A stretch of 64,000 nucleotides of DNA from positions 1,837,001 through 1,901,000 of the forward strand of contig NZ_CP150277.1 of NCBI RefSeq assembly GCF_037977385.1. The letters are read 5' to 3'. The notes below the pieces were generated by a model. The model worked only from the letters and a program-made list of their open reading frames with translations. It was not told the origin of the DNA and did no database searches. This stretch comes from Terribacillus sp. FSL K6-0262. GTDB taxonomy: Bacteria > Bacillota > Bacilli > Bacillales > Amphibacillaceae. Every line of letters begins with the position of its first letter. Positions within the stretch are counted from its first letter, which is position 1. Below are positions 51,184 to 59,569 of the stretch, in pieces. The translations under genes and the position numbers were made by a program.

Positions 51184-51257
51184 AGACATGTGACTGGTAA
51201 TGCAGGCAGGATCTAATTCGGCAAGCTATTTTCATTTGCCGTATTAGGTCCTTTTTT
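51184..51257 (+). promoter_or_regulatory. RAT antiterminator and overlapping terminator (LicT/SacY-type control)
   Basis: The segment TGTGACTGGTAATGCAGGCA (51189-51208) with flanking AGACA/GGATCT matches the ribonucleic antiterminator of BglG-family proteins. It overlaps a terminator: 16-bp arms 51209-51224 and 51236-51251 followed by TTTTTT. The two folds are mutually exclusive at GGATCT, as in licS and bglP leaders. The LicT-type protein encoded at 12.3-13.1 kb is the obvious candidate to act here. Confidence 0.8.
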
Positions 51258-51300
51258 GTTTTCTTTCTACCCGTCGCATTCGAGAAAGAGAGGGTTAGGA

Positions 51301-51828
51301 ATGGATTACAAACAGGTCGCGAAGGATATTTTGCAGCATATCGGCGGCAAGGAAAATATCGCCCATCTCGGTCATTGCTCCACGCGTCTTCGTTTCTCGT
51401 TAGTCGATGACAAGAAGGCGGATATCAAGGCATTGGAAAGTACGCCAGGCGTCATCGCTGTCCGGATGACGGCTCAATGCCAGGTTGTCATCGGTAATGA
51501 CGTGGTGGAGGTGTACGAGGAGCTGCAGAAGCTTGTCGGGGATGCCGGCGGGGAAGAAGCGGCGGCTCAGCCGAAAGAGAAGAAAAAAATCGGCGCTGCG
51601 ATTCTTGATTTCATCGTCGGTGTATTCCAGCCGCTCGTACCAGCAATTGCCGGCGGTGGTATCCTGAAGTCACTATTACTCTTGCTGGCACTGATCGGGG
51701 TCTTGGAATCCGAAAGCCACACCTATCAGATCCTGAATATGGTCGGAGATGCGCCGTTGTACTTCCTGCCATTGCTGGTAGCCGTTACGACTGCATTAGC
51801 TTCCTATAACATATATAGATTCCCTTAA
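51301..51828 (+). pseudogene. bglP: beta-glucoside PTS EIIBC gene, truncated
   Basis: Phosphotransferase permease, normally about 610-630 residues (IIB-IIC-IIA). Only 175 remain: the IIB domain with active-site Cys in LGHCSTRLRFSLVDDKKADI (about 22-41) and QVVIGNDVVEVYEEL, a linker, and the first two helices of IIC (VGVFQPLVPAIAGGGILKSL; PLYFLPLLVAVTTA). At codon about 168 homology ends and the frame finishes in an unrelated LASYNIYRFP. The promoter, cre and RAT are intact, so the loss is at the 3' side, where a rap-phr cassette begins. Not functional as a transporter. Confidence 0.85.
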
Positions 51829-51850
51829 AGCCTCCTTTTAAGGGAGGCTT
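51828..51850 (-). terminator. terminator after phr at the PTS junction
   Basis: Stem AAGCCTCC/GGAGGCTT with a 7-nt loop between the truncated PTS stop and the phr stop; probably came with the rap-phr cassette. Confidence 0.6.
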
Positions 51851-51856
51851 GTCTTA

Positions 51857-52000
51857 TTATTTATCAAATAAATTCAAGGAAAATATAGCGCTGCCGAAAT
51901 CACCTTGTTTTTCTGCCAAGCCTTCTTGATTTGCTAAACCAGCTATTCCACTGATAATGATTGTACCGATTAGAATTGCAGAGAATATAATCTTTTTCAT
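51857..52000 (-). CDS. phr: Phr-type secreted signalling peptide precursor
   Basis: 47 residues, 12 bases downstream of an intact rap gene, with GGAGGA RBS overlapping the rap stop. The product starts MKKIIFSAILIGTIIISGIA, a typical secretion signal with two lysines and a hydrophobic core, followed by a cleavage-site-like GLANQEG and a polar C-terminus (EKQGDFGSAIFSLNLFDK). Phr precursors are 38-60 residues, exported, cut to penta/hexapeptides and reimported by Opp to inhibit the cognate Rap. Which five residues form the signal cannot be told; no Arg/Lys-at-position-2 pentamer is obvious. Confidence 0.8.
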   Translation of the reverse strand: MKKIIFSAILIGTIIISGIAGLANQEGLAEKQGDFGSAIFSLNLFDK

Positions 52001-52012
52001 ATAATTTCCTCC

Positions 52013-53065
52013 TTATATTAGAGCCAAGAGATAGTATTTTGTCGCGAGCTCATAGTCCTTAGTTACAGTATAGTATTCAGCGAGCTCTCTTGAGAAGAGC
52101 CTCACGTTATAAACATCATTAATTCTCCGGAAATATTCTATACCCTCTTGCCATACGCTCTCAAAGTTGTTCTGATCTTCATATTTTTTGTGCAGCATTG
52201 CAAATTCCCATTTTTTCGTAATATCATCCCTGTCGATGCTCTTCTGAAACCCTTCAGTATAGACTTCCATAGCTTTTGATGATTGGTTTGTTTTCCAATA
52301 GGAATCTGCCAACAAATAGAGGATTTTCAATTCTATTCGCTCTTGTTTTCCTTCCAATGCTGCTTCCAGATATCGAATTGCAGTACCAGGTAACTCACGC
52401 TTTACATATAATAGTCCAAGGTTGAGATTGGTAGAAGCCTGGAGACTTTTATTTTCTATTTTTTTGCACGTTGCTAATGCTCTGTGAAGGTATTCTTCAG
52501 ACATTTCATAATTAAGTAAGTCCATATAGTTCATGCCCTGGACTAGCTCTGTACGAGCAAGCAAGAAATTCATTGCCTTAATTGACTTGAACGCATCAAC
52601 GGCTCTTTCTGCATGTACAGCAGACAATGTTGTAATATCGAGGAAATAGTAAACCATCGCTTTTATTAGATGGAATTCTCCTATTTCAGCCTTTTCACTT
52701 AGATGAACTAAATATTTTTCAGCCTGTTCTAAGCACCGTAAGGCGTCCTGATGTTGTTTTTCATAATAATAAGTAATCCCTTCAGCAAAGTAATAATGGT
52801 ACTTATTAAGCTCCGTAAAGTGCTCTTCATACTGCTTGGCTTTTGCTAAGGATCTCTTACTCTCCAGTAGGTTGTTATGCATTGCATGGTATCGGCTTTC
52901 AGACAAAAAATATCTGATAAGAGAATCAGTATCGTACTCGTCAGTATGCTTTTTCAAATCTTCATAAATATTAGTTGCAGCTTCCTTCTTATCTAGTCGA
53001 ATGCTGACCGACCAATTTTCCAGATAACCTGCAATATCAAGGTGTTCTGAAGCATTCCGTCCCAT
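52013..53065 (-). CDS. rap: Rap-family response regulator phosphatase/anti-activator, paired with phr
   Basis: 350 residues, entirely helical: N-terminal bundle AGYLENWSVSIRLDKKEAA (about 12-30) and a run of TPR units such as CLEQAEKYLVHLSEKAEIGE, LGLLYVKRELPGTAIRYLEA and ILYLLADSYWKTNQSSKAME. It is homologous along its length to the orphan rap at 43-44 kb. The phr gene follows directly, forming a complete quorum-sensing cassette that should tune sporulation, competence or another response-regulator pathway. Rap is AT-richer than the neighbouring metabolic genes, in keeping with acquisition. Confidence 0.9.
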   Translation of the reverse strand: MGRNASEHLDIAGYLENWSVSIRLDKKEAATNIYEDLKKHTDEYDTDSLIRYFLSESRYHAMHNNLLESKRSLAKAKQYEEHFTELNKYHYYFAEGITYYYEKQHQDALRCLEQAEKYLVHLSEKAEIGEFHLIKAMVYYFLDITTLSAVHAERAVDAFKSIKAMNFLLARTELVQGMNYMDLLNYEMSEEYLHRALATCKKIENKSLQASTNLNLGLLYVKRELPGTAIRYLEAALEGKQERIELKILYLLADSYWKTNQSSKAMEVYTEGFQKSIDRDDITKKWEFAMLHKKYEDQNNFESVWQEGIEYFRRINDVYNVRLFSRELAEYYTVTKDYELATKYYLLALI

Positions 53066-53174
53066 AGTTCAAAGCTCCCTTATATTTAGTTATATAAGTA
53101 TATTCTACCGTTATTTGTCGATTGTCACATTGGGAAACCCGATAATAATAGACCTACTATACTACAAATCTACT

Positions 53175-53205
53175 GGGTCACTTTCCTCGCCGAAGAAAGT
53201 GACCC
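53175..53205. terminator. hairpin near the decayed rap-phr remnant
   Basis: Perfect 11-bp stem GGGTCACTTTC/GAAAGTGACCC with a 9-nt loop, just beyond the stop of the phr-like frame on the minus strand. No T-run follows on the minus strand; AAAAA follows on the plus strand. Terminator function is uncertain. Confidence 0.45.
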
Positions 53206-53216
53206 AAAAACTTGTC

Positions 53217-53300
53217 TCAACCACTTTCTCCATAAGTATACGAGCCTAGAGGTAAGGTAACAGTGAAAGTGACGACTATTTTGGTTATGGCAATGTTCAC
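53217..53300 (-). CDS. possible phr-like peptide next to the rap remnant
   Basis: GTG 53300 with GGAGG nine bases upstream opens a 27-residue frame (MNIAITKIVVTFTVTLPLGS, then YTYGESG): one lysine, a hydrophobic core and a polar tail. It starts one base after the stop of a frame encoding a Rap C-terminus, the same geometry as the intact rap-phr pair upstream. Shorter than usual Phr precursors, so it may be decayed. Confidence 0.38.
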   Translation of the reverse strand: MNIAITKIVVTFTVTLPLGSYTYGESG

Positions 53301-53301
53301 T

Positions 53302-53445
53302 TCAATCGTCCTCCATATAGAAAGTGAGATACAAAAAGGCAGCATACCCTTTGGTGTGCTGCCTATATCTGCTTGCAAGCTCATACTTCCCATTATCAGT
53401 ATAGTAGTGGGCCAGTTTCTTTGAATAGCTTCTTAGAAAGTCGCA
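53302..53445 (-). pseudogene. C-terminal remnant of a second rap gene
   Basis: The minus-strand frame reads KKLAHYYTDNGKYELASRY, closely matching the end of the intact neighbour (RELAEYYTVTKDYELATKYY). Upstream of the Cys-Asp codons near 53445 no further Rap similarity remains, so about 90 percent of the gene is gone. Lies 240 bases upstream of the intact rap in the same orientation, indicating an earlier tandem copy. Confidence 0.65.
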
Positions 53446-53714
53446 GGAAAAATATAACACTATTTATTTTGAGAAATAAAGTGGAACACGATATACTACA
53501 GCAGCTCCTTTGTCTTTTTAGAAAACTCTATTGCATTTGATTTTAGAAAAGCGATAGCTTTTCATCCATTATTTGAATTATGCTGTTAGTAGATAGATTA
53601 CATAGAAATGTACAATAAGCAGCTTTTAAAATATGTTAGATTTATACTATTCATTTGTTTGATGCAGGACCACTTTCAACATATGAAATACTCTTAAACA
53701 ACAGGTGGGATAAA
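53446..53714. other. AT-rich gap before the lipoprotein gene
   Basis: About 270 bases, strongly AT-rich, no gene or recognisable control element apart from the lipoprotein RBS (GGTGGGATAAA). Confidence 0.4.
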
Positions 53715-54818
53715 GTGAAAAAATTAATCATGGCAGGTGCCAGCCTTGCAGTCATTCCGGCTTTATTGTTAGCGGGCTGTTCGCAGGATGCAGCTACACA
53801 AGACCAAGAGCCGAAGACAAAAGAAAATGCAGAAGTGAGCTCGGATGAGCAGGCAGCAAGTTCTCCGGAACCCGCGCCTCAGCCAAACTATCAAGCTATC
53901 GAACCTTCTGAGGCAGCCCGACCGCTGGAAAGTCATTATACGGAAACACAGCTGGCGGAAATGCCAACAACAGAGGCGCATGGGGATGACACGGAGAGAA
54001 GCGTTCCTTTAGGCCAAACCTTGGAGAAAGGAACGGAAGATGAAACAGATGGACCGCTTCAGAAAAATAGAATCGTTTCTTTTTATGGTCATCCTGATTC
54101 TACGACCATGGGAATCCTGGGAGAATACAGCCCGGAGGAGCTAATGGAAAAATTGAAGGATCAAACCAAGGCTTATTCCGAACTGGATCCGGAAAGACCG
54201 GCTATCCCGGCTATTGAATTGATCGCAACGGTTGCCCAGCGAAATCCTGGAGAGGATGGGCTTTATATGCATGCGACAGCTGACGAGGATATGGAAAGAT
54301 ATGCGAAGTTAGCCGAAGAGAATGATGCGCTGCTGATCCTCGATGTCCAATTAGGCCGTGACAATATCATGAATCAAGTAAAATCATTGGAGAAATATTT
54401 GAAATTGCCTTATGTCCACCTAGCAATTGATACGGAATTTCATGTGAAAGAGGGACAAGTTCCCGGAGAAGATTTGGGACATGTCGATGGCGAGAATGTG
54501 CAAGAAGCGATTGAATATGTATCGAATCTAGCGTCTGAGAATGGACTTCCTGACAAGGCTGTCATCGTCCACCAATTTGCAGACATCATCATCAGCAATA
54601 AAGAAGCTATCCAGCCCACAGAGAATGTGGAAGTGGTACTGAATAATGACGGCCATGGCATTGCAGCTCTGAAACGATCGGGTTATCATCAGCTTGTACA
54701 TAATCAGCCTATCCAATATGGCGGATTCAAGGTATTTTATCAGAAAGACGAACCTGTCATGACACCGGAAGAGGTTCTGGAACTAGATCCTGCACCTGCG
54801 TTTGTTAATTACCAATAA
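53715..54818 (+). CDS. secreted lipoprotein of unknown function
   Basis: 367 residues. GTG 53715 starts a lipoprotein signal (KKLIMAGASLAVIPALLLAGC, lipobox LAGC at about 18-21); the frame upstream to 53655 is not coding. A 100-residue Glu/Pro/Thr-rich linker follows, then a globular domain with IVSFYGHPDSTTMGILGEYS (about 119-138), LLILDVQLGRDNIMNQV and VHLAIDTEFHVKEG, whose alternating beta/alpha pattern and acidic strand ends suggest a TIM-barrel glycosidase-like fold. No catalytic assignment is possible. Followed 23 bases later by cutC, perhaps in one transcript. Confidence 0.75.
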   Translation: MKKLIMAGASLAVIPALLLAGCSQDAATQDQEPKTKENAEVSSDEQAASSPEPAPQPNYQAIEPSEAARPLESHYTETQLAEMPTTEAHGDDTERSVPLGQTLEKGTEDETDGPLQKNRIVSFYGHPDSTTMGILGEYSPEELMEKLKDQTKAYSELDPERPAIPAIELIATVAQRNPGEDGLYMHATADEDMERYAKLAEENDALLILDVQLGRDNIMNQVKSLEKYLKLPYVHLAIDTEFHVKEGQVPGEDLGHVDGENVQEAIEYVSNLASENGLPDKAVIVHQFADIIISNKEAIQPTENVEVVLNNDGHGIAALKRSGYHQLVHNQPIQYGGFKVFYQKDEPVMTPEEVLELDPAPAFVNYQ

Positions 54819-54841
54819 TACATAACAGGGTGGATTTACAT

Positions 54842-55474
54842 ATGCTTAAAGAAGTCTGTGTAGAGAATTTTAAGAATGTCCCCGAAGTCATCGCTAAAGG
54901 TGCAGATCGAATTGAACTGTGTGACAACCTTGCAGCAGGAGGTACCACAGTAAGTCATGGTGTAGCAAATGTGACGATTACGTATTGTCACGGTAAAAAC
55001 ATCAAAGTCATGAGCATGGTAAGGCCAAGAGGCGGCAATTTTGTTTTTAATAAAGAAGAAGTGGACATGATGAAGCAGGATTTAATCCATTTAAAGAATC
55101 TAGGAACAGATGGCGTAGTGCTGGGTTGCTTGACTGACACAGGCTGGATTGATGAAGACGCTATGCTCACCTTGCTGGATGCAGCAAAAGGGCTGGAGGT
55201 AACCTTTCATATGGCATTTGACCATATAAGCCCGGAAAGTCAGCTTAAAGCGATTGATTGGCTGGCGGGACACGGGGTACATCGAATCCTTACCCATGGA
55301 GGTCCGCTAGATACGAAGATGGAAGATAACCTAGTCAGGTTGAAGGAATATATAGACTACGCAAATGATAGAATCATTATCCTGCCTGGTGGGGGCATTT
55401 CTAGTAAAAACCTTCCCTTCATCATTTCTGCATTGAATTGCAGAGAAGTGCATGGGACAAGAATAGTTGATTGA
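54842..55474 (+). CDS. cutC: CutC-family protein
   Basis: 210-residue TIM barrel: LKEVCVENFKNVPEVIAKGADRIELCDNLAAGGTTVS at the N-terminus, MVRPRGGNF (about 60-68), VLGCLTDTG, TFHMAFDHI and LTHGGPL, all CutC signatures. CutC was named for copper homeostasis in Escherichia coli, but its enzymatic role is not settled. ATG 54842 with AGGGTGG upstream; ATG-like codon at 54830 lies within the RBS region. Confidence 0.9.
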   Translation: MLKEVCVENFKNVPEVIAKGADRIELCDNLAAGGTTVSHGVANVTITYCHGKNIKVMSMVRPRGGNFVFNKEEVDMMKQDLIHLKNLGTDGVVLGCLTDTGWIDEDAMLTLLDAAKGLEVTFHMAFDHISPESQLKAIDWLAGHGVHRILTHGGPLDTKMEDNLVRLKEYIDYANDRIIILPGGGISSKNLPFIISALNCREVHGTRIVD

Positions 55475-55515
55475 AAAAACAGCCCTCCCAGGTGAAAACA
55501 GGAGGGGCTGTTTCT
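55475..55515. terminator. terminator between cutC and pcp
   Basis: Stem AACAGCCCTCC/GGAGGGGCTGTT (one bulge) with a 12-nt loop and T-rich tail; separates convergent genes. Confidence 0.75.
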
Positions 55516-55542
55516 TTCGTTTTATAGCATCCGGGAAGAATT

Positions 55543-56139
55543 CTAGATCTCCCCGATAATAACCCGTACCGCTTCTTCCAAATCCTTCACCGACCAAGAA
55601 GGCAGCTTTGGATTGTCTAATGCCAATTCATGATGTGCTGGTATGTGCACGAATCCTGAGATCATATCCAGCTTATTCGTTTCGATATGATGTCTGACGG
55701 TGTACATCGTTTGGTTGCACAAATAAGTGCCGGCGGTATTCGAAATCTTTGCTGGCAGGTTATGTTCCAGCAGCTTTGCTGTCATGCTTTTGATTGGCAA
55801 GGTCGAGAAGTAAGCATCTGGTGCATCTTCTAGTATCTTTTGCCCGTCATACTGATTTCCGCCATTGTCGGGTTCTCCATCCATGCAGTTTATCGCGACC
55901 CTTTCCGGGGTGATTCTATTTCTGCCGGCTGCCAGACCTAGAGAGATAACGGCAGTAGGCTGGTGTTCGTCGATATGTTCCAGGATGATGCTGGACGTTT
56001 TTTTGAAATCGACAGGGAGTACCTTGCCGATTATCTTATTCCCATTTATCGTTTCGCCGTCCAGGCTGCGGACAATCAGTTCTGTAGGATTGGATGCCAT
56101 CCCTAGAAAAGCTTCAAATCCAGTAAGCAATATGCTCAA
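55543..56139 (-). CDS. pcp: pyrrolidone-carboxylate peptidase
   Basis: Cysteine peptidase (C15) that removes N-terminal pyroglutamate from peptides. 198 residues, close to the usual 200-215. Catalytic triad: Glu in TPERVAIN (about 79), Cys in GTYLCNQTMY (about 142) and His in GFVHIPAHHE (about 165). LLTGFEAFLGMASNPTE is the N-terminal signature (usually GFDPFGG-NPS). TTG start 56139 with AAGGAG eight bases upstream. Last gene of a minus-strand run with an S9 peptidase and an amidohydrolase. Confidence 0.92.
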   Translation of the reverse strand: MSILLTGFEAFLGMASNPTELIVRSLDGETINGNKIIGKVLPVDFKKTSSIILEHIDEHQPTAVISLGLAAGRNRITPERVAINCMDGEPDNGGNQYDGQKILEDAPDAYFSTLPIKSMTAKLLEHNLPAKISNTAGTYLCNQTMYTVRHHIETNKLDMISGFVHIPAHHELALDNPKLPSWSVKDLEEAVRVIIGEI

Positions 56140-56152
56140 TTCTACAACTCCT

Positions 56153-58141
56153 TTATTTCAAATACGTCTCGAACCAATCCGTTATTTCATTCAGGCGAAT
56201 AATACGCAAACCTGGATCTCCGCTTCGGGACAGCTCATGGTTCGATTCTGGGAACCGAACGAAACGAGTTGGTTTCTTTTGCTGTTTCAATGCAACATAC
56301 AGCTGCTCGGCCTGCTCGATCGGGCAGCGATAATCGTTTTCGCTATGCAGGATCAGCAATGGTGTCTGGATATTTTTCGCATAACGGAGCGGAGAGATTC
56401 GCCATAGCTCCTCAGGGTCTTCCATAACGGTCGTTTTGTGCTCCCATTCGGTAAAGAAGTAGCCGATATCACTCACACCATAGAAGCTGAGCCAGTTACT
56501 GATCGAGCGCTGTGTAACTGCCGCCTTAAACCTGTTCGTATGGCCGACGATCCAGTTCGTCATGAAGCCGCCATAGCTTCCGCCAGTAACACCTAAGCGG
56601 GAGGCGTCTATCCAATCATGATTTTCCAAGGCATAATCCACGGCTACCATCACATCGGCATAGTCGATGCCTCCATAATCGCCGCGCACAGCATCAACAA
56701 ACTGCTGCCCATAGCCATGGCTTCCTCTTGGGTTCATGTACAGGACACCATAGCCTTTGCCAGCAAGCACCTGAAACTCGTGCATGAAAGCATGACTGTA
56801 CATCGCGTGCGGGCCGCCATGAATCTCCAAGACAAGCGGATACGTTTCGCCTTCCTGGAAGCCGGCTGGTTTCATGATCCAGCCTTGCAGTTCGGTTCCA
56901 TCATTCGCTTTAAAATGAAAATCCTCTGGAGCAGATAATATTTTCGTTTGCAGCAAGTGCTCGTTAACGGCTGTCAGACGCTGCTCATCACTGCCTGACA
57001 AGGCCGACACAAACAAGTCGCCGGGAATAGCGGCTGATTGACTGACGGCGTAAACAAACCGCTCCTGATTCTTATCTGTACTAAAAGCGTAAACTTGGCG
57101 TTTCCCGCCAACAACTTTGGTGATGTTTTTATCTAACGTCACTTGATATAAGCCAGTGGATCCTCGTTCGCTTGCTAAGAAGAACAGGGCGTCATTTGTC
57201 TTGCTCCAGACAGCGCCGGCACTTGCAGCTCCCGTGCCCATATCATTGATCGCAACATCATGGCACTCCACATCCCAATCACTCGTCAAACAGGAGAGTT
57301 CCTTCGTTGCAAGGTCCAAGGTCCATACTCTCGTGAGGGTGGCTCCTGTGTATTCCAAATCATCACCCAGCAGGGATAGCTTTTTTCCATCCGGGGAGTA
57401 GTTTGGCGTATAGAATACTTTGTCGCTGCTCGTAAGTTTTTCTGTACGCTTCGTAGTTAAATCCAACTGATAGATATCCGAGAAGAATGTCTGCTCTGGA
57501 TCCTCTGAACGATTGGCGCTATATGCAACATGCATGCCATTTGGAGAAAATGCCGGTGAATGGTGGTTATATTCCCCATCTGTTAGTAAGGTGGGTGTAC
57601 CAGTCTCCAAATCTATCAATACGAGATGATCGAAGGTTTCGTCTGAAAAGCCCTTCGCATCTGACTTGTAAACCAGGTTCGTGGTGATATATGGCTTTCG
57701 TTTTTCCTCTGTTTTTTTCTCTTTAGCCTCCTTGTCTTCCAAATTGTCTGAAGCGGTTAACGGTACGGTAACCATGAGCTTCTTCCCGTCTGGTGACAAA
57801 ACCGGCTGAGAAGCACCTCTTTTGAAAGTGGTAACCTGACTCGCTTCACCGCCATTAAAAGCAATTTTCCATATTTGCTGCTTCCCGGAGCGGTTAGAAG
57901 TAAAGAAGATATGCTGTCCATCGGAAGACCATCTCGGCTGCACATCGGAGTGATCACCTTGGGTGAATTGGGTGATTTCCTTTGAATCCACATCCATCAG
58001 GAATAGATTCGATTGATATTTTTCCTTCTTGTTGATAACTTTCTGAACAAAAACAACCGACTTGCCATCAGGTGATAGCTGCGGATCCGATAAGAATGAA
58101 AAATTGAGTAAATCTTGTGCGGAAAGACCGTTTGCTGTCAT
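56153..58141 (-). CDS. S9-family acyl-peptide hydrolase/prolyl oligopeptidase-like (YuxL type)
   Basis: 662 residues: an N-terminal WD40-like beta-propeller (repeated SPDG...V blades, for example PQLSPDGKSVVFVQ, QPVLSPDGKKLMVTV, SPNGMHVAYSANRS) and a C-terminal alpha/beta hydrolase. Catalytic Ser in GVTGGSYGGFMTN (about 518), Asp in HSENDYRCP and His in ESNHELSRSG. The frame extends to 58168, but AGGAGG nine bases before ATG 58141 sets the start. Co-oriented with pcp (13-base gap), in a peptide degradation cluster. Confidence 0.92.
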   Translation of the reverse strand: MTANGLSAQDLLNFSFLSDPQLSPDGKSVVFVQKVINKKEKYQSNLFLMDVDSKEITQFTQGDHSDVQPRWSSDGQHIFFTSNRSGKQQIWKIAFNGGEASQVTTFKRGASQPVLSPDGKKLMVTVPLTASDNLEDKEAKEKKTEEKRKPYITTNLVYKSDAKGFSDETFDHLVLIDLETGTPTLLTDGEYNHHSPAFSPNGMHVAYSANRSEDPEQTFFSDIYQLDLTTKRTEKLTSSDKVFYTPNYSPDGKKLSLLGDDLEYTGATLTRVWTLDLATKELSCLTSDWDVECHDVAINDMGTGAASAGAVWSKTNDALFFLASERGSTGLYQVTLDKNITKVVGGKRQVYAFSTDKNQERFVYAVSQSAAIPGDLFVSALSGSDEQRLTAVNEHLLQTKILSAPEDFHFKANDGTELQGWIMKPAGFQEGETYPLVLEIHGGPHAMYSHAFMHEFQVLAGKGYGVLYMNPRGSHGYGQQFVDAVRGDYGGIDYADVMVAVDYALENHDWIDASRLGVTGGSYGGFMTNWIVGHTNRFKAAVTQRSISNWLSFYGVSDIGYFFTEWEHKTTVMEDPEELWRISPLRYAKNIQTPLLILHSENDYRCPIEQAEQLYVALKQQKKPTRFVRFPESNHELSRSGDPGLRIIRLNEITDWFETYLK

Positions 58142-58253
58142 GATTTGCTGCCTCCTGTCCAGGGACATCTATTTATTTGTCGTGATATGGGACAAGTTTT
58201 CGTATCCGGCATTAAATTCAGCAAGGATAACAAAGAAACTTGTCCGCGCTTTC

Positions 58254-59381
58254 TTATACCAATTCGCCGTTAATATAGGTTTGTACTGCTTTGTTTCTCA
58301 AATCGAACGGATTGCCGCTCCAGAGGACAAAGTCAGCATCCTTGCCTGCTTCAACGGAACCGACTCGATCGTCTACGCCTAGATGCTTCGCCGCATTTAA
58401 GGTGATGGCTTTAAGGGCTTCTTCTTCCGGCAGGCCGTATTTAACGGCTAAAATGGCACTTGTCATCAAATGCTCAATCGCAATGACAGGGTGATCGGTC
58501 GTGATGGAGAAAGGTACAGATTCCTCTGCCAGGGCCAGCAGTGTGTGCCAGCCTTTATCGGCAAGCTCGATTTTGGATCGGGGCGTCATAGTCGGACCTA
58601 CCGAAACACGGATAGCTTGTTTGGCGATGAACGGCGCTATTTGATGTCCCTCGGTACAATGCTCGATCGTCAAATCAATATCGAATTCCTTTTTTAGGCG
58701 TAAGACAGTGACGATATCGTCGGCGCGGTGGGCATGGACACGAAGCGGGATTTCTTTGTTTACCACTTTCGCGATATGTTCCAAGCCCAGGTTCCTGGCT
58801 GCTTTACCGGCTTGGCGCTCTTCCAGGTAGGTTTGTGCTTCGATTAATTTTTCCCGAAGAATGGCTGCGATGCCCATCCTGGTCGCCGGCATCCTTCCCT
58901 TATCCCCGTGGAACCGTTTCGGATTTTCACCTGTTGCTGCTTTTAAGCCGGAGGGATTGCGAATGACCATATCATCCACGATTGTGCCTGTCGTTTTTAA
59001 CACACACATTTCCCCGCCAATGACATTGGCACTTCCAGGCATTACTTGTACAGTGGTGACACCCGCACGCCTGGCATCCTCAAAGCCTTGATCTTTCGGG
59101 TTTATCCCATCAATCGCGCGTACTTGCGGAGTGGCTGCGGCACTTGTTTCATTGAAGTCATGCCCCTCTTTGCCGATCCCTTCCTCGTGCACCCCCAAAT
59201 GGGTATGCACATCAATCAGTCCAGGTGTAAAGTATTTGCCGGCAGCATCGATTATTTCATAGCCTTCGGGAATGCGGTCTGCTCCTATTGATGTGAATTT
59301 GCCCTCTTTTATTAAAATCGTTGTATTGCTTAAAAGCTTTCCTGTCCCATCTGCCCCGGATACATTCGTTATGGCCTTCAT
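58254..59381 (-). CDS. amidohydrolase-family metal-dependent hydrolase
   Basis: 375 residues. Metal ligands of the amidohydrolase fold are visible: LIDVHTHLGVHEE (about 55-67), HAHRADDI (about 221), LTIEHCTEGH (about 243) and ITTDHPVIA (about 296), with the C-terminal SVEAGKDADFVLWSGNP typical of imidazolonepropionase-like and isoaspartyl/prolidase-type members. First gene of the leftward run with S9 peptidase and pcp, so it could act on peptides or amino acid derivatives. Substrate unknown. Confidence 0.87.
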   Translation of the reverse strand: MKAITNVSGADGTGKLLSNTTILIKEGKFTSIGADRIPEGYEIIDAAGKYFTPGLIDVHTHLGVHEEGIGKEGHDFNETSAAATPQVRAIDGINPKDQGFEDARRAGVTTVQVMPGSANVIGGEMCVLKTTGTIVDDMVIRNPSGLKAATGENPKRFHGDKGRMPATRMGIAAILREKLIEAQTYLEERQAGKAARNLGLEHIAKVVNKEIPLRVHAHRADDIVTVLRLKKEFDIDLTIEHCTEGHQIAPFIAKQAIRVSVGPTMTPRSKIELADKGWHTLLALAEESVPFSITTDHPVIAIEHLMTSAILAVKYGLPEEEALKAITLNAAKHLGVDDRVGSVEAGKDADFVLWSGNPFDLRNKAVQTYINGELV

Positions 59382-59412
59382 TCACTAACCCCCATAAAAA
59401 TCCAAATTATCA

Positions 59413-59441
59413 TTGATTTCTGAAAATTTAGCTTGTATAAT
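59413..59441 (+). promoter_or_regulatory. promoter of the lrp-dpp operon
   Basis: TTGATT (59413-59418), 17-bp spacer, TATAAT (59436-59441), with a leader of about 120 bases before the lrp start, in the divergent gap with the amidohydrolase gene. Confidence 0.65.
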
Positions 59442-59569
59442 ACCCTCTATACCTGATTCCTAATAATGATATTAAATCACGAATTAATTATTGTAAATGT
59501 TATTTTATCTAACAATAAGTATCTAAAAGGGGATTTTTAAAGTAAATAAGTACGAAAGTAGGAAGTTTT

